Assembly: GCA_023423995.1 (NCBI GenBank)
Contig: JAFAEL010000122.1
Coordinates: forward strand, 1-20,941
Direction of reading: 5' to 3'
DNA from: Pseudomonadota bacterium
Lineage (GTDB): Bacteria; Pseudomonadota; Alphaproteobacteria; Rhizobiales; Beijerinckiaceae
DNA length: 20,941 nucleotides
Below, in pieces: positions 1 to 7,615 of the stretch (its first letter is position 1; every line of letters starts with the position of its first letter). The translations under genes were made by a program, and so were the position numbers. The notes under the pieces are model-generated. The model was not told the origin of the DNA. It searched no databases and saw only the letters and a program-made list of their open reading frames with translations.

Positions 1-390
1 ATCGACCTGATCTGGTTCGGCGTGATGCTGGCCGTGAACATGCAGACGAGCTTCATGCACCCGCCCTTCGGCTTCGCGCTGTTCTTCCTGCGCTCGGTCG
101 CCCCGAAGGTGCCCTATCTCGACCGCATCACGGGCAAGCAGATGGCGCCCGTGACCACGGGGCAGATCTACATGGGCTCGATCCCCTTCGTGGTGATCCA
201 GCTCATCATGGTGGCGATCGTGATCTTCTACCCGCAGATCGTGATGCACTACAAAACGGCCGCAACGGTGGTGGATCCGGCCGCCGTGCAGCGCAGCCTC
301 GACAACCTCTCGGTCCCCGGGCTCGACCTGCCGGGCGGAGGGGGCGGCCTGCCGCCGATCGACTTCGGCGCCCCGCCGAAGATCCAGTGA
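1..390 (+). CDS. TRAP transporter large permease (DctM-like), C-terminal part
   Basis: The reading frame is open from the first base, so this is the 3' end of a longer gene cut by the window edge. The 129 visible residues begin in a membrane segment and carry the stretch NMQTSFMHPPFGFALFFLRSVAP, which is characteristic of the last part of TRAP (tripartite ATP-independent periplasmic) large permeases. These inner-membrane proteins import organic acids and related solutes using ion gradients. A further hydrophobic helix (about SIPFVVIQLIMVAIVIFYP) follows, then an unusual Pro/Gly-rich tail with a run of five glycines, probably cytoplasmic or periplasmic linker. The stop codon overlaps the start of the next gene (GTGA), which implies translational coupling with a solute-binding protein gene. 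The TRAP small permease and DctP-type binding protein, if present, lie outside the window. The family call is firm; the substrate cannot be told. Confidence 0.9.
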   Translation: MDLIWFGVMLAVNMQTSFMHPPFGFALFFLRSVAPKVPYLDRITGKQMAPVTTGQIYMGSIPFVVIQLIMVAIVIFYPQIVMHYKTAATVVDPAAVQRSLDNLSVPGLDLPGGGGGLPPIDFGAPPKIQ

Positions 391-1160
391 GTGCGGCGCG
401 CCTGATAGGGTTGCTGGCTCTGGCGTGGCTCTCGGGCCCCGCCGCGGCACAGGCCCCGTCCGCGCCCGCCCAGCCGATCCGCATCGCCACGGAGGGGGCC
501 TACCCTCCGTTCAACTACGTGGAGAACAACGAGCCCGCCGGCTTCGAGATCGAGCTCGGCCGCGCCATGTGCGAGGCCATGGCGGCCACCTGCACCTTCG
601 TCCTGCAGGACTGGGACGGGATGGTCTCCGGCCTCAAGGAGCGCCGCTACGACGCCATCATGTCGTCGATGGAGATCACGAAGGAGCGCAGGCACCGCGT
701 CGCCTTCTCCAAGCGCTACTACGCGATCCCGGCGGCCCTCATGGCCTCCAAGGCGACCGCCGCCGATGCGGGGGGCGGCATCCCGGACCTCGTCGGCAAG
801 AGCGTCGGCGTGGTCGCCGACAGCGAGTTCGCCGGCTACCTCGAGAGCACCTACCGGAGCGCCGACATCCGCCCCTTCGGCAAGCAGGAGGAGGCCAATC
901 TCGACCTCCTCACCGGACGGCTCGACTACGTGCTCGGCGACAAGCTCGAGATCTCGAAGTTCCTCGACTCGCGCGAAGGCAAGATGTGCTGCCGCTTCAT
1001 CGGCGACCTGCCGGTGAACAGGGGCGAGGGCGTGGGGGTCGCGGTGCGCAAGGGCGATACCGCCCTGCTCGAGTTCTTCAACGCCGCGATCGACCGGGTC
1101 ATCGCGAGCGGCGCCTACGACCGCATCCGGGCGAAATACGTTCCGTTCGACATCCGGTAG
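387..1160 (+). CDS. ABC-type (family 3) periplasmic solute-binding protein
   Basis: The gene encodes 257 residues starting at a GTG that overlaps the upstream stop by four bases. Residues 1-21 form a signal peptide (basic start, leucine-rich core, cleavage likely after PAAA). The mature part matches family-3 solute-binding proteins, which bind polar amino acids or similar small solutes in the periplasm: IRIATEGAYPPFNYVENN at the start of lobe I, GFEIELGRAMCEAM as the family signature, and the WDGMVSGLKERRYDAIMSSMEIT and F-S-x-x-YY segments typical of the ligand cleft. Four cysteines (two in lobe I, adjacent Cys-Cys near residue 196) may form disulphides. Such proteins normally serve ABC importers, yet no ABC permease or ATPase follows, and the gene is coupled to a TRAP permease instead. 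The ligand is not predictable. Two short hairpins follow the stop codon. Confidence 0.88.
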   Translation: MSAARLIGLLALAWLSGPAAAQAPSAPAQPIRIATEGAYPPFNYVENNEPAGFEIELGRAMCEAMAATCTFVLQDWDGMVSGLKERRYDAIMSSMEITKERRHRVAFSKRYYAIPAALMASKATAADAGGGIPDLVGKSVGVVADSEFAGYLESTYRSADIRPFGKQEEANLDLLTGRLDYVLGDKLEISKFLDSREGKMCCRFIGDLPVNRGEGVGVAVRKGDTALLEFFNAAIDRVIASGAYDRIRAKYVPFDIR

Positions 1161-1199
1161 GCGGTTTGACCGCCCGCCGGTCGCTCCATAAGAGCGGCC
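1160..1199 (+). other. Two tandem hairpins after the solute-binding protein gene
   Basis: A perfect 6-bp stem (ggcggt 1160-1165, accgcc 1169-1174, loop of three) begins on the last base of the stop codon, and an 8-bp stem with one G-U pair (1179-1186 with 1192-1199) follows. No T-run comes after either, so they are not classical intrinsic terminators. They may stabilise the 3' end of the mRNA or help to separate the transporter genes from the dehydrogenase gene. Confidence 0.35.
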
Positions 1200-1219
1200 T
1201 GACGATCAAGGGGGAAGCG

Positions 1220-2101
1220 ATGGCGAAAGTGGCGTTCCTGGGCCTGGGCGTGATGGGCTACCCGATGGCCCGGCATCTCGGCCAGAAGGGGCACGAGGTG
1301 ACGGTCTACAACCGGACCTTCGCCAAGGCCGAGAAGTGGGTCTCCGAGAACGGCGGCCGGGCCGCCCGGACGCCGGCCGAGGCGGCAGAGGGCCAGGAGA
1401 TCGTCTTCGCCTGCGTCGGCAACGACGACGACCTGCGCTCGGTCACGACCGGGAAGGACGGCGCCTTCGCGGCCATGGGCATGGGCCGGACCTTCGTCGA
1501 CCACACGACGGCCTCGGCGGCCGTCGCGCGCGAGCTCGAGGCGAACGCGAAGGAGCGCGGCTTCGGCTTCATCGACGCGCCCGTCTCCGGCGGCCAGGCC
1601 GGGGCCGAGAACGGCGTCCTGACCGTGATGTGCGGTGGCGACGGCGCGACCTATGCGGCCGTCGAGCCCGTCATCATGAGCTATGCCCGGTCCTGCCGCC
1701 TGCTGGGGCCGTCGGGGTCGGGCCAGCTCGCCAAGATGATGAACCAGATCTGCATCGCCGGGCTCGTCCAGGGCCTCGCCGAGGCGGTGCATTTCGGCAA
1801 GCATTCGGGCCTCGACATCGAGGCCGTGCTCGACGTCATCTCGAAGGGCGCCGCCGGCTCCTGGCAGATGGAGAACCGCGGCAAGACCATGAACGAGGGC
1901 AAGTACGAGTTCGGCTTCGCCGTCGACTGGATGCGCAAGGACCTCGCGATCTGCCTCGAGGAAGCCCGCCGCAACGGCGCGACCCTGCCCGTCACGGCGC
2001 TCGTCGACCAGTTCTACGGCGAGGTGCAGCGCATGGGCGGCAGCCGCTGGGACACGTCGAGCCTCCTCGCCCGCCTGCAGCAGAACGCGAAGAAGGCCTG
2101 A
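1220..2101 (+). CDS. NAD(P)-dependent beta-hydroxyacid dehydrogenase (3-hydroxyisobutyrate dehydrogenase family)
   Basis: A 293-residue protein of normal family length. The start is the ATG preceded by AAGGGGGAAG; the frame is open far upstream, but that stretch lies under the solute-binding protein gene and is not protein-like. Residues 3-16 (KVAFLGLGVMGYPM) form the Rossmann GxGxMG nucleotide-binding loop, and NRT at 31-33 follows the second strand. The substrate-binding signature DAPVSGGQAGAENGVLTVMCGG covers 119-140 with Ser123, and the catalytic lysine is Lys172 in GSGQLAKMMNQ. The family interconverts beta-hydroxyacids and semialdehydes, for example 3-hydroxyisobutyrate, tartronate semialdehyde, or glyoxylate and succinic semialdehyde. 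A glyoxylate or tartronate-semialdehyde role would fit a strain using C2 acids, but that is inference; the sequence alone does not fix the substrate. Confidence 0.9.
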   Translation: MAKVAFLGLGVMGYPMARHLGQKGHEVTVYNRTFAKAEKWVSENGGRAARTPAEAAEGQEIVFACVGNDDDLRSVTTGKDGAFAAMGMGRTFVDHTTASAAVARELEANAKERGFGFIDAPVSGGQAGAENGVLTVMCGGDGATYAAVEPVIMSYARSCRLLGPSGSGQLAKMMNQICIAGLVQGLAEAVHFGKHSGLDIEAVLDVISKGAAGSWQMENRGKTMNEGKYEFGFAVDWMRKDLAICLEEARRNGATLPVTALVDQFYGEVQRMGGSRWDTSSLLARLQQNAKKA

Positions 2102-2212
2102 GGCCTCGCCGGGCGGCCGAAGCGGCCCGTCCGATCAAGCAATCTGACCGCGAGGGCACGCAATCGCCGTGCGGTGCCAGTCCTGGAACCGCATGAAGTG
2201 ACGGAGGTCACG

Positions 2213-2470
2213 ATGGCGTTCCTCAAGCCTGCCGTGCTTCCTCTTGCTGTGGCGCTTGCGCTGGGCCTGGGAAGCGCAGGGATCGCCGCCCCGCTCGGCT
2301 CGTCGCGGTCGGCCGTCGGCACGTCCGCCGTGGCGGACGCGCCGATCGTCGAGGTGCAGACCCCTGGAATGTACCGTCGCGCAGACCGGCGAATGGGCCG
2401 GCACGAGCGACGGATGGATCGAAGGACGATGCGCCACGACCGGCGAATGGACCGGCGCTACGGCTACTAG
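2213..2470 (+). CDS. Small exported Arg/Met/His-rich protein
   Basis: An 85-residue product, starting at the ATG with GGAGG six bases upstream; an earlier in-frame ATG at 2174 lacks such a site. Residues 1-25 look like a signal peptide (MAFLKPAVLPLAVALALGLGSAGIAA). A short Ser/Ala/Val spacer is followed by a very basic tail of about 30 residues made of imperfect repeats: DRRMGRHER, RMDRRTMRH, DRRMDRRYG. A 13-base DNA repeat (2384-2396 and 2438-2450) shows that the tail grew by an in-frame 54-bp (18-codon) duplication. I recognise no function. Short exported proteins with Arg-rich tails exist in Hyphomicrobiales, and the tail could bind nucleic acid, anionic envelope polymers or metals through Met and His. 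The gene converges on the hydrolase gene, and the two stop codons share bases. Confidence 0.65.
   Translation: MAFLKPAVLPLAVALALGLGSAGIAAPLGSSRSAVGTSAVADAPIVEVQTPGMYRRADRRMGRHERRMDRRTMRHDRRMDRRYGY
2384..2450 (+). repeat. In-frame 13-bp direct repeat inside the Arg-rich protein gene
   Basis: The sequence gaccggcgaatgg occurs at 2384-2396 and again at 2438-2450, 54 bp apart. The period equals 18 codons, so the repeat keeps the frame and accounts for the repeated DRRM units of the protein. Confidence 0.8.
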
Positions 2471-3177
2471 CCTTCGGACCGATCCCCATCAGCCTGCGCC
2501 CGGAGCCAGGGCAGAATGGCGGCGACGAGCTGCTCCGGTTCCTCGATCGGGATCATGTGTCCCGATCCTTCGATGACGACGAGCGTGGAGCCGGGAATCC
2601 CGTGGTGGAGTTCCTCCGCCTCCTCCCGGCTGCGCAAGGCGTCCCGGTCTGCCGCGACGATCAGCGTCGGGCACCGGATCGCGGCGAGCCCGTCGAGGTC
2701 GCCTGCCCGCAGCTGGGCCGCCTGACGCCGGAGCACCTCCCCGCCCACCCGTTCGCTCATGGCCCGGACGCGCTCGATCAGCGCCTCATCGCCGGAGCGG
2801 TCCGGATGCAGCGACCCCAGGATGGCGGCCCGGCTCACCCCGCCGAACCGGGCCGGGTCGACCGCGCTCGCGGCGGCGATCTTCCGCCGTGCCTGTTCGG
2901 GCGTATCCGCCCGGGCGGAGGTCGCGATCAATACGAGCGCCACGATCCGCTCCGGCGCGATGCGCACCATCTCCCGGGCCACATAGCCGCCCATCGAGAA
3001 GCCGATCAGCGCGAAGCGATCCGGCGCCTGCCGGAGCATCTCCTCCGCCATCTCCCGGATGGTGGAGGAGCGGCCCGGGTCACCGCGGGTGACGGGTCCG
3101 AGCACGGCGAGCTCCGGGGCGACCTCGTCCCACAAGGAACCGTCCGTCATGAAGCCGGGGATCAGAAGGATATTCAT
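2467..3177 (-). CDS. Alpha/beta hydrolase fold protein
   Basis: A 236-residue cytoplasmic protein with no signal peptide. It begins MNILLIPGFMTDGSLW, the first strand and oxyanion-hole region of the fold. The nucleophile elbow GFSMGG places the catalytic serine at residue 61; a VAADRDALRS segment gives the acidic residue (Asp177 or, by usual spacing, Asp179), and GSGHMIPIEEPEQ gives His207. This is the small alpha/beta-hydrolase_6 type that includes carboxylesterases, lactonases and haloperoxidase-like hydrolases; the substrate cannot be read from the sequence. No strong ribosome site precedes the ATG, so the start is moderately sure. The gene converges on the Arg-rich protein gene with stop codons overlapping at a CTAG palindrome, leaving no room for a terminator between them. 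Confidence 0.88.
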   Translation of the reverse strand: MNILLIPGFMTDGSLWDEVAPELAVLGPVTRGDPGRSSTIREMAEEMLRQAPDRFALIGFSMGGYVAREMVRIAPERIVALVLIATSARADTPEQARRKIAAASAVDPARFGGVSRAAILGSLHPDRSGDEALIERVRAMSERVGGEVLRRQAAQLRAGDLDGLAAIRCPTLIVAADRDALRSREEAEELHHGIPGSTLVVIEGSGHMIPIEEPEQLVAAILPWLRAQADGDRSEG

Positions 3178-3405
3178 CGAAGGGTCGCCGGGAGCGGAAG
3201 GGGGTGCCGCTTCCTACAGGTCACCCATCGCAGCTTCACCTGGAACCTCGGCCCAACGATGAAGCTCTGGTCCCCATCGGATGCAGCAGCGGCTCTCGAT
3301 TTTCCAGCCGCCGCTCTCGATTATGTTTGAGCCAGCTCTGGATCTCGGCTTCCTGAGGCGGGCGGCCGTCGTGGCCGCGTCCCGGCCGACGGAATTTCCA
3401 GCCCG

Positions 3406-4173
3406 ATGCATGACACCGAGGTGGCGCTGTACGAGGCGCCGTCGCTCTACGATGCCGTCGTTCCGCCAGGCCCGTGCGAGAGCTTCTATCGGAGGCTCGC
3501 CGCACGGAGCGGCGGGCCCGTGCTCGAACTCGCCTGCGGCACCGGACGCATCTCCGTGCCGCTCGCGGAGGACGGGCACGAGGTCGTGGGCATCGACAAC
3601 TCCGCCGCGATGCTCGAGGCGGCGCGGCGCAAGGCGGCCGCTGCCGGCGTGGAGATCGCGTTCGTCCAGGACGACATGCGGTCGTTCGAGCTCGGGCGCG
3701 ACTTCGCCCTCGTCATCGTGTCCTGCAACTCGCTGTCCCACCTCGTCACCAACGAGGAGCTCGTCGGCGGATTGGAGCGGATCGCCCGGCACCTCGCCCC
3801 CGCAGGCCGGCTCGCCTTCGACGTCGTGAACCCGCGGATCGACGAGCTCTCCCGGCCCTACCGGGCGAGCGTCACCCTCGACCCTCCCGGCCGGCCGCCG
3901 GGGCCAGCGGCGATCGAGGAGTTCCTCGCCTATGATCCGGTCGCGCAGGTGCGGGTCCTCAGGTGGCAGCTCGGCGCGGAGGACAGCGAGCGCCGACGGA
4001 CCCGGGAGATGCGGCTGCGGACGATCTTCCCGCAGGAACTGCCGCTGCTCCTGCACGCCGCCGGGCTAGAGCTGGAGGCCCGCTTCGGCGATTTCGACGG
4101 CAATCCCCTCACGGGTGAGAGCCTGAACCAGGTCTGCATCGCGCGCCGCAGCCGGGCCGAAATCCGGCAGTGA
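3406..4173 (+). CDS. Class I SAM-dependent methyltransferase
   Basis: A 255-residue protein. Motif I is VLELACGTGRISVPLA (residues 39-54), the acidic residue that binds the ribose hydroxyls is Asp64 in VVGIDNSAAML, and FVQDDMRSFEL is the adenine-contacting motif. VIVSCNSLSHLVTNEEL and RHLAPAGRLAFDVVNP are post-I and motif III equivalents. The C-terminal third is a beta-rich substrate cap typical of the Methyltransf_25 group. The N-terminal LYDAVVPPGPCESFYRRL resembles small-molecule methyltransferases rather than RNA or protein ones. The methyl acceptor is unknown. The gene stands alone: about 230 bp separate it from the divergent hydrolase gene, and about 190 bp from the antiporter gene downstream. 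Confidence 0.88.
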   Translation: MHDTEVALYEAPSLYDAVVPPGPCESFYRRLAARSGGPVLELACGTGRISVPLAEDGHEVVGIDNSAAMLEAARRKAAAAGVEIAFVQDDMRSFELGRDFALVIVSCNSLSHLVTNEELVGGLERIARHLAPAGRLAFDVVNPRIDELSRPYRASVTLDPPGRPPGPAAIEEFLAYDPVAQVRVLRWQLGAEDSERRRTREMRLRTIFPQELPLLLHAAGLELEARFGDFDGNPLTGESLNQVCIARRSRAEIRQ

Positions 4174-4362
4174 CGCCTGCCTGATCCGCCTGATCCAGCC
4201 CGGGCGCTGTCCATCTGGGCTCGGCGTCCGGGATATCGTTTGTTCCTTTGGGGCGGGTTCCGTACCGAATCGGCACCCGCCCGCCTCATCCATCGCGCCC
4301 GGCGTTGCTCCCGAAGTCGAGCCGGCGCGACTTCGTCCCGATCACCAAGCCCGGAGATACGC

Positions 4363-5601
4363 TTGAGCCTCGCCCAGGAAAGCTCGCCCGCACCGCGCCC
4401 CGTCTCCCTGATGCGGGCGTTCCTCGACAATTCGGCGTCGGGCGGCCTGGTGCTCATGGCGGCGGCGGCCCTCGCCCTTGTGGTCGCCAACTCGCCGCTC
4501 GCGCCGGCCTATTTCGCCGCCCTGCACGCCTATCTCGGGCCCTTGAGCGTCCAGCACTGGATCAACGATGGCCTGATGGCCGTGTTCTTTCTGCTGGTCG
4601 GGCTGGAGATCAAGCGCGAGATCCTGGACGGCCAGCTCTCCACCTGGAGCCGGCGCATCCTGCCGGGCATCGCGGCGGCCGGCGGCATGCTCGTCCCGGC
4701 GCTGATCTTCGTGGCGTTCAACTGGGGCGACCCGCAGATCCTGCGGGGCTGGGCCATCCCGTCGGCGACCGACATCGCCTTTGCGCTCGGCGTGGTCGCG
4801 CTGCTCGGCTCGCGGGTGCCGACCTCGCTGAAGGTGTTCCTGACGGCGCTCGCCATCCTCGACGACCTCGGCGCGGTTGCGATCATCGCGGTGTTCTATA
4901 CGGGCGAGCTCAACGGGATGGCGCTCGGCGGTGCGGCGCTCGTCCTCGCCGTGCTGGTTGCGATGAACCGGCTGCGGGTCGTCCGGCTCCTGCCCTATCT
5001 GCTGCTGGGCGCGGTCCTGTGGTTCCTGGTGCTTCGCTCCGGCGTCCACGCGACCGTCGCCGGCGTGCTGCTCGCGCTGACGATCCCGCTGCGGACCTCG
5101 CCCGGACACCCGGACGACATCCCGCATTCCCCGCTCCACCAGCTCGAGCACGCCCTCCAGCCATGGGTCGCGATGGCGATCGTCCCCATCTTCGGGTTCG
5201 CGAATGCCGGCGTGTCCTTCGCCGGGGTCACGACGGACAAGCTCACCGAACCCCTGACGCTCGGCGTGGCCCTCGGCCTTCTCGTCGGAAAGCTCGTCGG
5301 GGTCTTCGGCAGCGCGATGCTGACGATCCGCCTCGGCTTCGCCGACGTGCCGATGGGCGCCGGCCGGCTGCAGCTGCTCGGCATTTCCCTCCTGTGCGGG
5401 ATCGGCTTCACGATGAGCCTGTTCATCGGGATGCTGGCCTTCGCCGATAACGCGGCCCTGCAGGACGGGGTGAAGATCGGGATCCTCACCGGCTCCCTGG
5501 TCGCGGGCCTGCTCGGCTGGGCCGTGCTCATGGTGGCGCCGCGCGACGTGCCAGCCCCCGCCCCGCGCCGGCGGGCCCGGTCCAAGATCGAGGCCGCATA
5601 G
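4363..5601 (+). CDS. nhaA: Na+/H+ antiporter NhaA
   Basis: A 412-residue inner-membrane antiporter that expels Na+ in exchange for protons and so handles salt and pH stress. I place the start at TTG 4363, which has GGAG six bases upstream and gives [27 protein letters not shown]; the next ATG is at 4411. Longer starts from 4240 add an Arg/Ser-rich stretch unlike the family. All NhaA hallmarks are present: [13 protein letters not shown] after the second helix, [20 protein letters not shown] with the structural Asp (residue 137 from the TTG), the ion-binding Asp pair in [13 protein letters not shown] (167-168), the GKLVG lysine of helix X, and [14 protein letters not shown] near the end. A basic C-terminal tail ([15 protein letters not shown]) is added. 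It converges on the UDG-like gene with only 19 bp between. Confidence 0.95.
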   Translation: MSLAQESSPAPRPVSLMRAFLDNSASGGLVLMAAAALALVVANSPLAPAYFAALHAYLGPLSVQHWINDGLMAVFFLLVGLEIKREILDGQLSTWSRRILPGIAAAGGMLVPALIFVAFNWGDPQILRGWAIPSATDIAFALGVVALLGSRVPTSLKVFLTALAILDDLGAVAIIAVFYTGELNGMALGGAALVLAVLVAMNRLRVVRLLPYLLLGAVLWFLVLRSGVHATVAGVLLALTIPLRTSPGHPDDIPHSPLHQLEHALQPWVAMAIVPIFGFANAGVSFAGVTTDKLTEPLTLGVALGLLVGKLVGVFGSAMLTIRLGFADVPMGAGRLQLLGISLLCGIGFTMSLFIGMLAFADNAALQDGVKIGILTGSLVAGLLGWAVLMVAPRDVPAPAPRRRARSKIEAA

Positions 5602-5620
5602 GGCAGCCTGCGCCAGTGGC

Positions 5621-6304
5621 TCAGCTCGGAGGTGCGACCAGCCGGGCGACCTCCGCCCGGAGCACCGGCAGGAGCTCGGCCTCGAACCACGGATGGCGCT
5701 TCAGCCATCCGGTGTTGCGCCAGGACGGATGGGGGAGCGGGAGCACCCGCGGATGCCGCTCCTCCGCGAAGATCTCGCGCCAGCGCGCGACCGTCGCCGT
5801 GAGCCCCGCCCGGCCTGGCCCGAGATGCCAGGCCTGGGCATAGAGGCCGATCACCAGGATCAGCTCCAGCCGCGGCAGGGCGGCGAAGACGGGCTCGCGC
5901 CAGGTCGGGGCGCATTCGCGCCGGGGCGGCATGTCCCCGCCGTGGCGATCGTAGCCCGGGAAGCAATGCCCCATCGGCACGATGGCGAGCCGCTTCGGAT
6001 CGTAGAAGCGAGCCTCGTCGAGCCCGAGCCAGGAGCGCAGCCGCACGCCCGAGGGATCGTCGAAGGGCCGCCCGCTGATATTGGCGCGGTTGCCGGGCGC
6101 CTGGCTCGCGATGCAGAGCCGCGCCGAGGCGGAGCCCTGCAGGATCGGCCGCGGCTCGTGCGGGAGCGCCGGCCCGTGGCGGGGCGCCTCGCGGCAGATC
6201 CGGCAGGCGCGAAGGCGGGCCGCAACCTCCTCGAAGGGCTCAGTCCCGCCCGGCTGCATCTCGTTCATGCGGGCGAGAAAGACCGGACCGCCCTCCCCGT
6301 CCAT
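5621..6304 (-). CDS. Uracil-DNA glycosylase superfamily protein
   Basis: A 227-residue protein from the ATG at 6304, chosen because AAGAGG lies just upstream and because earlier starts would run into the GST gene. It matches a compact branch of the uracil-DNA glycosylase fold found in many Proteobacteria. An RACRIC segment with two cysteines (34 and 37) opens the domain. The substrate-pocket strand is IASQAPGNRANISGRPFDDPSGVRLRSWLG (about 65-94), and LPLPHPSWRNTGW (188-200) carries the His192 loop that enters the DNA minor groove in this superfamily. Further cysteines at 64, 114 and 131 raise the chance of an Fe-S cluster as in family 4 enzymes, but the spacing is not clearly theirs. It probably acts in base-excision repair. 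The gene follows the GST gene by 16 bp and is likely co-transcribed with it. Confidence 0.85.
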   Translation of the reverse strand: MDGEGGPVFLARMNEMQPGGTEPFEEVAARLRACRICREAPRHGPALPHEPRPILQGSASARLCIASQAPGNRANISGRPFDDPSGVRLRSWLGLDEARFYDPKRLAIVPMGHCFPGYDRHGGDMPPRRECAPTWREPVFAALPRLELILVIGLYAQAWHLGPGRAGLTATVARWREIFAEERHPRVLPLPHPSWRNTGWLKRHPWFEAELLPVLRAEVARLVAPPS

Positions 6305-6320
6305 GCGACCTCTTGCGCCC

Positions 6321-6932
6321 TCAGGCCTTGGCGCTCGGCCGCTCCGACAGCCGGGCGTGCCAGCGACGGACATGGCCGAACTCCTCCGGCACGGCGAGCT
6401 TCGCCGGCTTCATGAAATCCAGCCCGACGAGCCCGGTGATGTCCGCGACCGTCAGGGTGTCCCCGCAGATGAATTCCTGGCCTTCGAGCTCCTTGTCGAG
6501 CACGCCGAGGAAGCGGAGCACGCGCTCCTTGTTCGCCTCGCCCCATTCGGACACCTGCGGCACCTCCATCTGCGCCATCGCGGGATGGAGATGGCGGAAC
6601 ACCGCCGCCACCTGCATCAGGAGCCCGAACTCGATCCGCCGCTGCCACATCTCGACGAGCGCCCGCGTGAAGGCGTCGGTGCCGAAGAGCGGCGGCTCCG
6701 GGTGCAGCTCCTCGATGTAGCGGCAGATGGCGATCGTCTCGGTCAGCACGAAGCCGTCGTCGAGCACCAGCGCCGGCACCTGCTGCACGGGGTTCAGGGC
6801 GGAATAGGCCTCGCCCTTGTGCTCCAGCTTGCCGATGTCGACCTGCTCGGTCGGGATGGAGATGCCCTTCTCCGCGAGGAAGATCTTCACCCGCCGCGGG
6901 TTGGGCGCGCGCCCCGAATCGTAGAGCTTCAT
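6321..6932 (-). CDS. Glutathione S-transferase family protein
   Basis: A 203-residue cytosolic protein of ordinary GST length, starting at an ATG with GGAGGAACAGG upstream. Residues 1-75 form the thioredoxin-like domain: MKLYDSGRAPNPRRVKIFLAEKG, then NPVQQVPALVLDDGFVLTETIAICRYIEE with the cis-proline and the Thr-Glu-Thr equivalent of the glutathione-binding Glu-Ser pair. The rest is helical, with GDTLTVADITGLVGLDF as the N-capping and hydrophobic-staple motif near residue 160. The family conjugates glutathione to electrophiles or acts in peroxide and dehalogenation chemistry; the precise reaction is not readable. It lies between the nuclease gene (73 bp upstream) and the UDG-like gene (16 bp downstream). 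Confidence 0.92.
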   Translation of the reverse strand: MKLYDSGRAPNPRRVKIFLAEKGISIPTEQVDIGKLEHKGEAYSALNPVQQVPALVLDDGFVLTETIAICRYIEELHPEPPLFGTDAFTRALVEMWQRRIEFGLLMQVAAVFRHLHPAMAQMEVPQVSEWGEANKERVLRFLGVLDKELEGQEFICGDTLTVADITGLVGLDFMKPAKLAVPEEFGHVRRWHARLSERPSAKA

Positions 6933-7005
6933 CCTGTTCCTCCCGCCGGGATCGTCCCTGTCGCGGAGGCTTTTTCGCGGAGCTCCCGCAGGCCCGCAAG
7001 CACCT

Positions 7006-7491
7006 TCAGCGTCCGTGCGCCGCGCGCCAGGCCGAGGGCCGCTCGAACCGCCCGGCCCAGAGCCCCGCGCCGCGCCCGCGGGCCTCCCGTTCCTCGGGCT
7101 CGTAGCGGCCATACGAAACCGCGAGCCCCTGCGAGACCAGCGCCGCCCCGACGTCCCGCCCGGCCGCCTCGCAGACCGCCAGGTCCCGCCCGTACTTGTC
7201 CCGGCCGGTGAGCGTGCAGGTGAGGCCTCCCCTGGCCAGCGCGCGGAGGCCTTCGCGGGCGGCCTCGCCGCAGCGATAGGTCCCGCCGCCCGGCCGCTCG
7301 CAGGACTGGGCGAGCTCGGGCGCATCCACGCCCGCGAGCCGGATGCGGCGGCCGGCGATCTCCAGGGAATCCCCGTCCACCACGCGGGGAAGCCCCTCGA
7401 CGCGCTCCGCCTCGCGCTGCACCGAGACCACCCCGATCGCGAGCGCGACCAGGATCAGGGTCGCCAGAAGGCCGTCGATGCGCCGCAACAT
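7006..7491 (-). CDS. Thermonuclease family protein (staphylococcal nuclease homologue)
   Basis: A 161-residue protein with a basic, hydrophobic N-terminus (residues 4-24, MLRRIDGLLATLILVALAIGVVSV) that acts as an uncleaved anchor or signal peptide, so the enzyme works outside the inner membrane. The SNase core follows: RVVDGDSLEIAGRRIRLAGVDAPE holds Arg51, Asp56 and Glu59, and GRDKYGRDLAVC holds Arg102. These match the calcium-binding and catalytic Arg/Asp/Glu/Arg set of the staphylococcal enzyme, so it is probably active. The ARGRGAGLWAGRFERPSAWR ending is typical of rhizobial family members. Paired cysteines (64, 74, 92, 107) may form disulphides, consistent with export. It diverges from the histidine kinase gene across a 124-bp gap and heads the nuclease, GST, UDG series. 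Confidence 0.9.
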   Translation of the reverse strand: MLRRIDGLLATLILVALAIGVVSVQREAERVEGLPRVVDGDSLEIAGRRIRLAGVDAPELAQSCERPGGGTYRCGEAAREGLRALARGGLTCTLTGRDKYGRDLAVCEAAGRDVGAALVSQGLAVSYGRYEPEEREARGRGAGLWAGRFERPSAWRAAHGR

Positions 7492-7615
7492 GGATGGGGG
7501 TGAAAAACTTCGGGGGTGAACATCGACTTTACGGATATCGTCAGGGGGAGGTTAACGTTTCCGAAGCATGCTCAATTGGACCGGAGCGTAACCCCGGACG
7601 AGTGCGCGTGCGTAG

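Noticed and set aside
425..1219. N-terminal extension of the beta-hydroxyacid dehydrogenase
   Set aside because: It lies in another frame of the solute-binding protein gene, is Arg-rich and low-complexity; the ATG at 1220 has a clear ribosome site directly before the Rossmann motif.
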